Positions 15,578 to 22,213 of a DNA stretch of 24,271 nucleotides are shown in pieces. The number at the start of each line of letters is the position of its first letter. Position 1 is the first letter of the stretch. The notes beneath the pieces are model-generated. The model was not told the origin of the DNA. It saw only the letters and a list, made by a program, of their open reading frames with translations, and did no database searches. The position numbers were made by a program, and so were the translations under genes. This DNA comes from a virus: IMG/VR virus record IMGVR_UViG_3300043469_001288, positions 1 through 24,271 of that record. One strand, 5' to 3'.

Positions 15578-15585
15578 TATTTATA
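15578..15585 (+). promoter_or_regulatory. TATTTATA element before connector-like gene
   Basis: An exact octamer in the context ACTATTTATATTGTATG, ending only 4 nt before the ATG at 15590, in the divergent gap with the helicase gene. If it is a -10 box, the transcript would start at or inside the coding sequence. This makes a leader/translation role worth testing. Confidence 0.45.
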
Positions 15586-15589
15586 TTGT

Positions 15590-16102
15590 ATGGATAATAA
15601 ACTACCAATAACTAGATTAAGTAAATTTTTCTCAAACGAGGATTTTGATTTACAGATACAAATAGGTCAAGAATATTTGCACGGTGATCTTAACATGAAA
15701 TTGGTCCTTTTTAGAGTTGATAGACAAAAAACAGATACCGATGGGGTTTATGGTGAGGTAGGTCTTGATGAAATCAAATATTTCCCACCAATCGAAGTTA
15801 ACGCCTTGGTTCAAGTAGAAGCGTCTAAAAATAATTCATACAAAGCTGGTATGATGCGATATAATGAACCGGGTAATTTAACATTCTCAGTTTATATTAA
15901 GCATCTAAGTGAATTAGGGGTTGAAATTAAGTACGGTGATTATATTGGTTATCCAGAAACCGAAAATAAAATGCGTTACTATACTGTGACAAACGATGGT
16001 AAGGTAACATCTGATAACAAACATAACTTGTTTGGTTATAAGCCGTATTATCGCACAATAACTTGCGCGCCAGCACAGGAACAAGAATTTAGAGGAGTAT
16101 AA
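15590..16102 (+). CDS. Putative head-tail connector/completion protein
   Basis: 170 aa, mixed alpha/beta. Features include YFPPIEVNALVQVEAS and a C-terminal pattern in which a GDYIGYPETENKMRYYTVT strand pair precedes YKPYYRTITCAP. A G-D-Y-I-G-Y turn followed by 'value then Tyr-Tyr-Thr-Val' strands is common in small head-completion and stopper proteins of tailed phages, so a neck role fits. The evidence is pattern plus position, not a firm family hit. It is the first gene of the plus-strand tail module, immediately before the gp15-like terminator and only 1 nt away, so the two are surely co-transcribed. An apparent GAGGAG before the next start is just part of this gene's Arg-Gly-Val codons. 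Alternative: a tail-terminator-associated or baseplate protein. Confidence 0.55.
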   Translation: MDNKLPITRLSKFFSNEDFDLQIQIGQEYLHGDLNMKLVLFRVDRQKTDTDGVYGEVGLDEIKYFPPIEVNALVQVEASKNNSYKAGMMRYNEPGNLTFSVYIKHLSELGVEIKYGDYIGYPETENKMRYYTVTNDGKVTSDNKHNLFGYKPYYRTITCAPAQEQEFRGV

Positions 16103-16103
16103 A

Positions 16104-17339
16104 ATGGGAATACCAAAAAGAAAAAACGACATACAAATCTACAAAGGTAAAGAATTGACCGGTAGAAGACAGGAATTGTTAGATAAAATAACAAAGTCGG
16201 ATACGTATTTACCTGACTCTATTCTACATGACGATTTAGATATGGGTATGTTAGATTTTGTTAACACTAATTTTAAAGTTATTAGTGACGGTAAACCTAT
16301 TCCAATTATTCCAAAAATTTTAACGATACAAAGATGGGCTCAGGTAATGAATACTTGGGAGTTTTCCGACGATGACGGTAATATGAAAATACCATTTATG
16401 GGTATCATAAGAAGACCTGATGTACAACCGGGAACAAATCCATCAATACAAAGAACAATCCCAGAAAGATTACCTTTCCATTACGCAACAGTTGCTACTT
16501 GGAACGGCACACAAATGGGTGCAGACGTTTATAAGATACCACAGCCGGTCGCAGTGGACATTACATATGAGGTTACCATTATTTGTAACAAAATACGTGA
16601 ACTAAACAGATTCAATAAAATTGTAATGCAAAAATTTGCATCTAGACAAGCGTATACAACGGTAAAAGGTCATTACATACCTATTTTACTAGATAAGGTT
16701 GAGGATAACTCTCCGATTGAACAAATTGATAATCGTAGATTTTACTCGCAAAATTATCAATTTACTTTGTTAGGTTTATTAATTGACTCTGAAGAATTTG
16801 AGGTTAAGCCGGCCATTAGTAGAATGTTTCTATTAAATGAATTCATTGCAGGATCTAATTATCAAAAGAAATATATTAATAAAACAATAGAATTGACCGT
16901 TGTAACTTTCCCAGGGGATGGTTTGCAAAAACAATTTAGCGTTGGTGAGAGTATTGGTATTCTATTTAATGTTTCAATAAACGGTCTTTTACAAGAAAGA
17001 GATGTAGATTATTTCCATATCGCCGGAACATCTAAAATAACATTTGTAGATGCTCCGTTTGAAAATAGTTTAATTGCAATAACATATTATAAAGGTAAAA
17101 ATAGTGTATTCATAGATAGCTACGGTAAACCAATTCAAGTTTCCACAGAATATTACACTTACGATGGTTCAACCCTTGTTTTCGAATTATTGAATAATAT
17201 TGACAGCATTGTTAGTTTAGATATTAACGGTCTTTTGGAAGAAGAGGGTGGCGGATTTGATATTAGTTCATCAAATGAAATAACTCTCAATTATTCCCCT
17301 GTGATTAATTCAAAAATTGGTGTGACATATCTACACTAA
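16104..17339 (+). CDS. gp15-like tail terminator/sheath-stabilising protein with two C-terminal tandem domains
   Basis: 411 aa. Residues 94-245 follow the plan of T4 gp15: IPFMGIIRRPDVQPG, then PQPVAVDITYEVTIICNKIRE, then a long helix and a second strand set (IDNRRFYSQNYQFTLLGLLI), where gp15 has a similar strand, an Asp-containing loop and an Arg-Arg-x-x-x-x-x-x-x-F stretch. Position just before sheath and tube genes supports the call. Residues 268-330 and 351-411 form two tandem copies of one domain: each has an F-x-x-x-G start, then a VSINGLL or LDINGLLEE strand, then IAITYYK or IGVTYLH. T4 gp15 (272 aa) lacks these, so they are additions, possibly extra collar decorations or head-contact modules. 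No Shine-Dalgarno beyond coincidental GAGGAG. Its stop overlaps by 4 nt the stop of the opposite-strand ribbon-helix-helix gene. Confidence 0.65.
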   Translation: MGIPKRKNDIQIYKGKELTGRRQELLDKITKSDTYLPDSILHDDLDMGMLDFVNTNFKVISDGKPIPIIPKILTIQRWAQVMNTWEFSDDDGNMKIPFMGIIRRPDVQPGTNPSIQRTIPERLPFHYATVATWNGTQMGADVYKIPQPVAVDITYEVTIICNKIRELNRFNKIVMQKFASRQAYTTVKGHYIPILLDKVEDNSPIEQIDNRRFYSQNYQFTLLGLLIDSEEFEVKPAISRMFLLNEFIAGSNYQKKYINKTIELTVVTFPGDGLQKQFSVGESIGILFNVSINGLLQERDVDYFHIAGTSKITFVDAPFENSLIAITYYKGKNSVFIDSYGKPIQVSTEYYTYDGSTLVFELLNNIDSIVSLDINGLLEEEGGGFDISSSNEITLNYSPVINSKIGVTYLH

Positions 17340-17494
17340 GATTCTCCGTAAATGTCCCTTTTTTTAGGTTTACAGGTTTCTTCTATTAATTTTTCTAAAA
17401 GTTTATAAATTTTTAATCCGTGTTTATCACAGTGGGTTTTAACCATTTCGTGATGTTTATCACTTATTTTGACGTTTTTGGTTGTTGTTTTCAT
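17336..17494 (-). CDS. Ribbon-helix-helix (RHH-like) small DNA-binding protein, 52 aa
   Basis: A short minus-strand ORF, start ATG at 17492-17494, stop TAG at 17336-17338. The order KNVKISDKHHEMVKTH, then DKHGLKIYKLLEKLIEE, matches the RHH plan: an N-terminal strand with alternating Lys, Val and Ile, helix A, a Gly turn, then an amphipathic helix B ending in LIEETC. The basic KTTTKNVK strand start is typical of the DNA-contacting ribbon. The family call is by pattern only. It lies wholly between the gp15-like gene and the sheath gene on the opposite strand and overlaps the former by 4 nt at the stops. Three GATAAA repeats lie just before its start, and an inverted repeat adjoins the sheath gene's octamer. 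It may therefore control itself and the sheath gene. It has no recognisable Shine-Dalgarno. Confidence 0.6.
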   Translation of the reverse strand: MKTTTKNVKISDKHHEMVKTHCDKHGLKIYKLLEKLIEETCKPKKRDIYGES

Positions 17495-17501
17495 ATCTAA
17501 A

Positions 17502-17527
17502 GATAAATAACGATAAAAAAGGATAAA
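17502..17527. promoter_or_regulatory. Three GATAAA direct repeats at 10-bp period, candidate RHH operator
   Basis: GATAAA occurs at 17502, 17512 and 17522, exactly one helical turn apart, starting 8 nt before the ATG of the RHH-like gene (minus strand). RHH repressors often bind arrays of short direct repeats on one DNA face, so autoregulation is a natural inference. The spacing is seen; the binding is not shown. Confidence 0.4.
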
Positions 17528-17556
17528 ATACTATCTAAGTAGTCAAAATCTTGGAA

Positions 17557-17577
17557 ATCTTTGCTAAAAACAAAGAT
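17557..17577. repeat. Perfect 7-bp inverted repeat upstream of sheath gene
   Basis: ATCTTTG and CAAAGAT are separated by CTAAAAA. The 3' arm's last T is also the first base of the TATTTATT element. With no T-tract it is not a usual terminator. Overlap with the presumed late element fits an operator or a leader hairpin controlling the tail sheath gene. Confidence 0.4.
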
Positions 17578-17584
17578 ATTTATT
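17577..17584 (+). promoter_or_regulatory. TATTTATT element (one mismatch) before tail sheath gene
   Basis: Context GATATTTATTTGATAAG, ending 36 nt before the ATG at 17621, the same distance as for the tail tube gene. A one-mismatch copy of the octamer. Inferred late promoter. Confidence 0.4.
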
Positions 17585-17620
17585 TGATAAGAATAAAATA
17601 ACTTAACCAAACATTTATCA

Positions 17621-20440
17621 ATGGCAAATTCAAACAGAGTTTTCGTTTCTCCGGGGGTCTACACTTCAGAGAAAGATTTAACATTCGTAGCGCAAAGTGT
17701 AGGGGTAACAACATTGGGTTTAGTAGGTGAAACTTTAAAAGGTCCAGCTTTCGAACCAATCTTGGTGTCTAATTTCGACGAATTCAAAACATATTTTGGT
17801 GGCACTTCACCCGCAAAAGACGGAAGTGATAACCCAAAATACGAGTTACCTTATGTAGCAAAATCATATTTACAAGAATCAAATCAGTTATTTGTAACCC
17901 GAGTATTGGGTTTAACTGGTTATAAACCAAACAGAACCTATGGTATTAAAACATTGGGTGGTATGGTTGTTGGAGACCTTGTAACAACAGGAACAACAAC
18001 TGGAACAACAGTGGTTACCGCAAGTGGTATTACTGGTTCAACATTTTATGCTGAACTTTCAGGAAAAACAGCATCTGATGGCGACTCAGTACCAGGATTT
18101 ATCTTAGACCAATATAGTGGAAACACTAGTGGGAATACTGGTAACTGGTTTACAATTGGAACTGTACCAACTGCTGCAACAAGTTCTTTAACTGGAACCA
18201 CTGTTTCATCACCAATAGGTGCTAGTGCAACCAAAAACTGGTATAACACATACTCAAACTTTACAAACAAGGTTTATTCATACCTATTCGTTTATAATCA
18301 CGGAACAACATCATTTGATGTTACAAGATATGAATATAGCGCAACTTTAGCAAATGACGGAAAAGTTGTTTGTTTGTTAAGGTCTAGAGGTTCATACATT
18401 TCGGAAGTATTAACACATAGAGTTACTGGTACAACATCGGTTCAAATTACTGGATCAGATATTGCATTAGATCCTTTATCAGAATTCACATTAACTGTTA
18501 CAGACGTCGATGCTGATGTTAGAACATTTGATTGTAGTTTTGACACTGCTTCAACAAAATATATTACAAAAGTTTTAGGTGTTGATGTTTTTGATAAAGA
18601 AAAAACGGTTAACCCAATATATGTTCACGAAGTTTATCCAAATTTAATTAAAAATCTTTTCCAACAAGGTCAAATCAGAGGTTTAAATACTACTGAATAT
18701 GTAAACGCAGAAGGAACAGATTTTGTACAACAATGGGATATGGCGGGTTCAAATTTAGTTGTTTCTGAAGTAAGAGGTGGTAACGTATTTGATTTATTTA
18801 GTTTCTTAACAATATCAGATGGTAACGCTTCTAATAATGAAGTTAAAATTACTATTCAAAATATTAATGTTGAAACTGGTGAATTTGATGTTTTAGTTCG
18901 TGATTTTTATGATTCAGACGAAAACCAAGTGGTTCTAGAGAAGTTCTCAAGATGTTCAATGAATCCGGATCTTCCAGGTTTCGTTGCTAAAAAAATTGGT
19001 ACATCTGATGGTGAATATGAAATCAGAAGTAAATACGTTATGTTAGTATTGGCTGATAACGCGCCAGCAGACGCAATTCCAGCGGGTTTCAAAGGATGTA
19101 CAACCAAAGATTCTATCGGAGGTTTAACATTTAAAACAAAATACAATACAGCAGGTGAAACAATTTATTATAACACAGATGGTAGTGCGGAAATATCTAA
19201 TGGAGATAAAGTTAAAAAAGTAACATTAGGTTTATCATCGCAATCACATATTGGATATGACAAAGACATGTTCAAATTTAAGGGTGTTGGTGCTAATGAG
19301 GTAACATTTGGTTTTCACTTATCAACAAATGCCTCAACAATAACTGACGCTAATGGAAATACAGTATATGAAACAACTGCATATGACTTTGAAGGTCAAA
19401 CAGGTGTGGATAACCCATTAACAGGTATATCTTATTGTAAATTCACATTACCAGTATTTGGCGGATTTGATGGTTGGGATATCTACAGAAATGTTAGAAC
19501 AAACACAGACGGATATATTTTTGGTAAAAACACATATTCAACCAATCACTCAACAAGTGGTGGTGTATTCAGTTCAACAGTTGGTAACTCAGATTATTAC
19601 GCTTATTTAGAAGGTATTAATTCATTCTCTAATCCAGAAGCAGTAGATATTAATTTATTTGCAACTCCAGGTATCAATTGGTTAAACCACAGTTCTCTTG
19701 TAACTCAAGCTATTGATATGGTTGAGAATGATAGAGCGGATTCATTATACATTATTAATGCACCAAACCACACAACAACAGCGGAAGTTGTTGATGATTT
19801 AGATAGTGTTAGTTTAGACACAAACTATTCAGCAACTTACTGGCCTTGGATTCAAGTAAGAGATACTGACAACGCAACTCAACTTTACTTACCACCAACA
19901 GGAGAAGTTGTTAAAAACATTGCATTAACCGATAATGTATCATATCCTTGGTTTGCAGTTGCAGGTTATTCAAGAGGTTTAGTTAACTCAATTAAAGCAG
20001 CTAAAAAATTAACATTAGATGATAGAGATGAATTATACAAAAACAGAATTAACCCAATTGCGACATTCTCTGATACAGGTACAATTATTTGGGGTAACAA
20101 AACCTTACAAGTAAGAGAATCAGCATTAGATAGAATTAACGTAAGAAGATTGTTATTAAGAGCTAGAAAGTTGATTTCAGCAGTAGCAGTTAGATTATTG
20201 TTCGAACAAAATGATGATCAAGTAAGACAAGAATTCTTAAGTTTGGTTAACCCAATATTAGATTCTATTAAGAAAGAAAGAGGTTTGTATGATTTCCGCG
20301 TAGCGGTTTCTAACGACCCAGAAGACATTGATGCTAACACACTAAGAGGTAAGATTTACATTAAACCAACTAGATCATTAGAATTTATCGATGTAGAATT
20401 CATAATAACACCAACAGGTGCTTCTTTTGAAAATATATAA
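17621..20440 (+). CDS. gp18: Tail sheath protein (T4 gp18-like), enlarged
   Basis: 939 aa against 659 for T4 gp18. The N-terminus VFVSPGVYTSEKD, then GLVGETLKGPAFEPILV and FDEFKTYFGG, then LPYVAKSYLQ is a standard contractile-sheath start. The C-terminal 270 residues are the conserved sheath core: PPTGEVVKNIALTDNV, PWFAVAGYSRG, LTLDDRDELYKNRINPIATF, the INVRRLLLRARKLI helix, then NDPEDIDANTLRGKIYIKP. Between about residues 105 and 670 lie large beta-rich, Gly/Thr/Ser-rich insertions that should sit on the outside of the tail. The protein polymerises around the tube and contracts to drive it through the host envelope. Followed by a strong hairpin terminator, so it is probably transcribed as its own unit, as expected for a protein made in many copies. 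Start ATG follows an A-rich leader with no Shine-Dalgarno. Confidence 0.93.
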   Translation: MANSNRVFVSPGVYTSEKDLTFVAQSVGVTTLGLVGETLKGPAFEPILVSNFDEFKTYFGGTSPAKDGSDNPKYELPYVAKSYLQESNQLFVTRVLGLTGYKPNRTYGIKTLGGMVVGDLVTTGTTTGTTVVTASGITGSTFYAELSGKTASDGDSVPGFILDQYSGNTSGNTGNWFTIGTVPTAATSSLTGTTVSSPIGASATKNWYNTYSNFTNKVYSYLFVYNHGTTSFDVTRYEYSATLANDGKVVCLLRSRGSYISEVLTHRVTGTTSVQITGSDIALDPLSEFTLTVTDVDADVRTFDCSFDTASTKYITKVLGVDVFDKEKTVNPIYVHEVYPNLIKNLFQQGQIRGLNTTEYVNAEGTDFVQQWDMAGSNLVVSEVRGGNVFDLFSFLTISDGNASNNEVKITIQNINVETGEFDVLVRDFYDSDENQVVLEKFSRCSMNPDLPGFVAKKIGTSDGEYEIRSKYVMLVLADNAPADAIPAGFKGCTTKDSIGGLTFKTKYNTAGETIYYNTDGSAEISNGDKVKKVTLGLSSQSHIGYDKDMFKFKGVGANEVTFGFHLSTNASTITDANGNTVYETTAYDFEGQTGVDNPLTGISYCKFTLPVFGGFDGWDIYRNVRTNTDGYIFGKNTYSTNHSTSGGVFSSTVGNSDYYAYLEGINSFSNPEAVDINLFATPGINWLNHSSLVTQAIDMVENDRADSLYIINAPNHTTTAEVVDDLDSVSLDTNYSATYWPWIQVRDTDNATQLYLPPTGEVVKNIALTDNVSYPWFAVAGYSRGLVNSIKAAKKLTLDDRDELYKNRINPIATFSDTGTIIWGNKTLQVRESALDRINVRRLLLRARKLISAVAVRLLFEQNDDQVRQEFLSLVNPILDSIKKERGLYDFRVAVSNDPEDIDANTLRGKIYIKPTRSLEFIDVEFIITPTGASFENI

Positions 20441-20460
20441 TATTAATTAAAATAAAACAC

Positions 20461-20500
20461 AAATGGGGGGTAGACATAATATCCCCCATTTTAATTTTTG
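20461..20500 (+). terminator. Rho-independent terminator after sheath gene
   Basis: AAATGGGGG (20461-20469) pairs perfectly with CCCCCATTT (20483-20491) around a 13-nt loop, followed by TAATTTTTG. It lies 20 nt after the sheath stop codon. The rest of the gap to 20711 is very AT-rich, holds no gene I can support, and carries the tube gene's octamer at 20668. Confidence 0.85.
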
Positions 20501-20667
20501 ATAGTGAAAAGAGATGATGTTTTTTAAAAATTTTATATTTTTTTCTCTATTTTTTAAGATTTGTTTGATATTTTTTTAATGTTTTATATAAGTGTTTGCA
20601 AAAAGCTACGGAAAAAAATCGACAAAACCAAGAAAACCCAAAAATAAATTTATTTTAATTAGTGATA

Positions 20668-20675
20668 TATTTATA
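20668..20675 (+). promoter_or_regulatory. TATTTATA element before tail tube gene
   Basis: An exact octamer, context GATATATTTATAATAAAG, 36 nt before the ATG at 20712. Since a terminator lies upstream, the tube gene needs its own promoter in this gap, which makes this the best-placed copy of the octamer for a true promoter. Confidence 0.55.
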
Positions 20676-20711
20676 ATAAAGCAAATAAACTAAAAACAAA
20701 TATAACAAAAA

Positions 20712-21200
20712 ATGGCGGATTTATTAATGAAAATGCCGGTTCCCTACGAACCAAAAAGAAAAAATAGATTTATCCTAAGATTTCCATCTACATTAGGTAT
20801 AAATGAGTGGTACGTGACTTCAACATCTCGCCCATCAGCTAAAATTAAATCTGTTGAAATACCTTTCTTAAACACCTCAACTTACGTTGCTGGTAGATTT
20901 GACTGGGAAGAAATTAAAGTTCAGTTTAAAGACCCGATTGGTCCTTCAGCAGCACAAGCACTTATGGAGTGGTTCCGCTTACACGCAGAATCAGTTACAG
21001 GTCGTATGGGTTATGCCGCAGGATATAAAAAAGATGTATACTTGGAAATGTTAGACCCAACAGGTGTTGTTGTTGAAAAGTGGTTATTAGAGGGTTGCTT
21101 CCTTACCAACTTAAACTTTGGTGATTTAGCATATTCTCAAGATGAATTGGCAAGTATCGACTGTTCTTTAAGAATGGATAGATGCGTACTTATTTACTAG
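20712..21200 (+). CDS. gp19: Tail tube protein (T4 gp19-like)
   Basis: 162 aa, almost exactly the length of T4 gp19 (163). The pattern PYEPKRKNRFILRFP, then STSRPSAKIKSVEIPFLNTSTYVAG, FDWEEIKVQFKDPIGPSAAQALMEWFR, then YKKDVYLEMLDPTGVVVEKWLLEGCF and a final SLRMDRCVL strand is the family signature of contractile tail tubes (gp19/Hcp-like fold). Hexameric rings of this protein stack to form the inner tube through which DNA passes. It follows the sheath gene in the usual order but is separated by a terminator and its own octamer, and has a second strong terminator behind it. The gene is thus a single transcription unit with high output. No Shine-Dalgarno; the leader is A-rich. Confidence 0.95.
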   Translation: MADLLMKMPVPYEPKRKNRFILRFPSTLGINEWYVTSTSRPSAKIKSVEIPFLNTSTYVAGRFDWEEIKVQFKDPIGPSAAQALMEWFRLHAESVTGRMGYAAGYKKDVYLEMLDPTGVVVEKWLLEGCFLTNLNFGDLAYSQDELASIDCSLRMDRCVLIY

Positions 21201-21225
21201 TATTCTATACAATATATTGATATTC

Positions 21226-21280
21226 AATTCGTTAAGTCCAGTGTTCCACGTGAAATGCAGGATTTAACGAATTTTTTTTT
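21226..21280 (+). terminator. Strong rho-independent terminator after tube gene
   Basis: AATTCGTTAAGTCC (21226-21239) pairs with GGATTTAACGAATT (21260-21273) over 14 bp with one G-U pair, around a 20-nt loop, followed by nine T. The loop holds the palindrome CACGTG. It sits 25 nt after the tube stop codon. Confidence 0.9.
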
Positions 21281-21296
21281 AAACTTTACTTTAATG

Positions 21297-21304
21297 TACT
21301 TATA
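21297..21304 (+). promoter_or_regulatory. TACTTATA element (one mismatch) before gp26-like gene
   Basis: Context TGTACTTATAGTGTAAAC, ending 15 nt before the ATG at 21320 and 16 nt after the terminator T-tract. It is the weakest copy of the octamer, but a start signal is needed between the terminator and the gene. Confidence 0.3.
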
Positions 21305-21319
21305 GTGTAAACTAGTATT

Positions 21320-22069
21320 ATGGAAAATTTTAACATAGACCCCTCAATTGCATACGACGTTGTGCAATTACCTTCGCAAGGACTATCATACACAAATAAG
21401 AAAAAATCCGTCAGGGTGGGTTATTTAACCGCTGCTGATGAGAATGTATTGATGTCCCCCAACTTAATCAATGGCGAAGCCGTTATTGACGAATTATTAA
21501 GAAGAAAAATTCTTGATAGAGATTTAGACGTAAATGAACTTTTAGAAGAAGATAGACAAGCAATCTTAATTTTCTTGCGAAATACCGCATTTGGTACAAT
21601 TTATAAGGTAAAAGCGGTTGACCCTAAAACAAGTGAAAATTTTGAACAGGATATTGATTTATCTAGTTTAAAGACAAAAGATTTTACTTTAAAAGCAAAC
21701 GAAAATGATGAATATTCATATCATTTACCAATCTCTAAAAAAGATATTACATTCAAATTCTTAACACAATCACAAGAAAATGAATTACTAACAATAAGAA
21801 ATAAAACAACTGGTAAAGAAGTTTCTAATGTAATAACCAAACGACTAGAAATGATGATTAAATCCATTGATGGGAATAAAGACCCAATGGCACTTTACCA
21901 ATTCATTCAAACGATGCCAATTAAGGACTCTCAGGACTTTAAGAAATTCGTTTCAGATAATAAACCAGGATTAGATTTGTTTATTGATATAGCCGCCCCG
22001 TCAGGAGAAAAAGTCACAGTTGTTATTGACTTTGGGGTGGAGTTTTTTCGTCCTTTCTACGGATTATAA
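21320..22069 (+). CDS. T4 gp26-like baseplate hub assembly/tail chaperone protein
   Basis: 249 aa. The opening VQLPSQGLSY, then SVRVGYLTAADENVLMSP, then NGEAVIDELLRRKILDRDLDVNELL is the recognisable head of the T4_baseplate (gp26-type) family, in which a Leu-Pro-Ser-x-Gly-x-x-Tyr motif precedes Arg-x-x-Thr-x-x-Asp-Glu. C-terminally it has QSQENELLTIRNKTTG and a helical stretch up to FRPFYGL. In other phages with this gene order it acts in baseplate hub or tail-tape assembly and is not a major virion part. It sits between tube and tape measure, the classic place of tail assembly chaperones (lambda G/T), and is followed by a 38-codon ORF in the +1 frame. A +1 slip would fuse the two; see findings. 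Alternative: gp51-like. Confidence 0.7.
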   Translation: MENFNIDPSIAYDVVQLPSQGLSYTNKKKSVRVGYLTAADENVLMSPNLINGEAVIDELLRRKILDRDLDVNELLEEDRQAILIFLRNTAFGTIYKVKAVDPKTSENFEQDIDLSSLKTKDFTLKANENDEYSYHLPISKKDITFKFLTQSQENELLTIRNKTTGKEVSNVITKRLEMMIKSIDGNKDPMALYQFIQTMPIKDSQDFKKFVSDNKPGLDLFIDIAAPSGEKVTVVIDFGVEFFRPFYGL

Positions 22070-22079
22070 GAAATATCAA

Positions 22080-22196
22080 ATGGATGAAATATTATTCTTG
22101 TTGAAAAACGGTTTTACGTATCAAGATGTATTAATGATTCCAGTACACGAAAGAAGAAATTTCGTTAGTTATTTATTTGACTTGCAAAATGGTTAA
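22080..22196 (+). CDS. Small downstream ORF (38 aa), possible T-part of a tail assembly chaperone
   Basis: Starts at ATG 22080, 10 nt after the preceding stop, and ends at TAA 22194-22196; no Shine-Dalgarno. The sequence FLLKNGFTYQDVLMIPVHERRNFVSYL has the pattern Phe-x-Tyr-x-Asp-x-x-x-x-Pro-Val-x-Glu-Arg-Arg seen, from memory, in small proteins after gp26-type genes in other phages. Its frame is open back to 21993, 76 nt inside the upstream gene, so it may also be made as a C-terminal extension through a +1 frameshift. It may be expressed independently, fused, or both. It ends 17 nt before the tape measure gene. Confidence 0.55.
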   Translation: MDEILFLLKNGFTYQDVLMIPVHERRNFVSYLFDLQNG

Positions 22197-22201
22197 TCTA
22201 A

Positions 22202-22209
22202 TATTTATA
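22202..22209 (+). promoter_or_regulatory. TATTTATA element before tape measure gene
   Basis: An exact octamer, context TAATATTTATAGGTTATG, ending 4 nt before the ATG at 22214. Spacing is too short for a normal promoter-plus-leader arrangement, as also at 1246 and 15590. Confidence 0.45.
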
Positions 22210-22213
22210 GGTT

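Noticed and set aside
16091-16098. Strong Shine-Dalgarno before the gp15-like gene
   Set aside because: The GAGGAG stretch is part of the Arg-Gly-Val codons at the end of the preceding gene, and no other start in the window has such a site, so it is probably coincidental.
20501-20660. Short ORF in the AT-rich gap after the sheath terminator
   Set aside because: The only ATG-started frame I followed codes for about 17 Phe/Ile/Lys-rich residues from T-tracts; not a credible gene.
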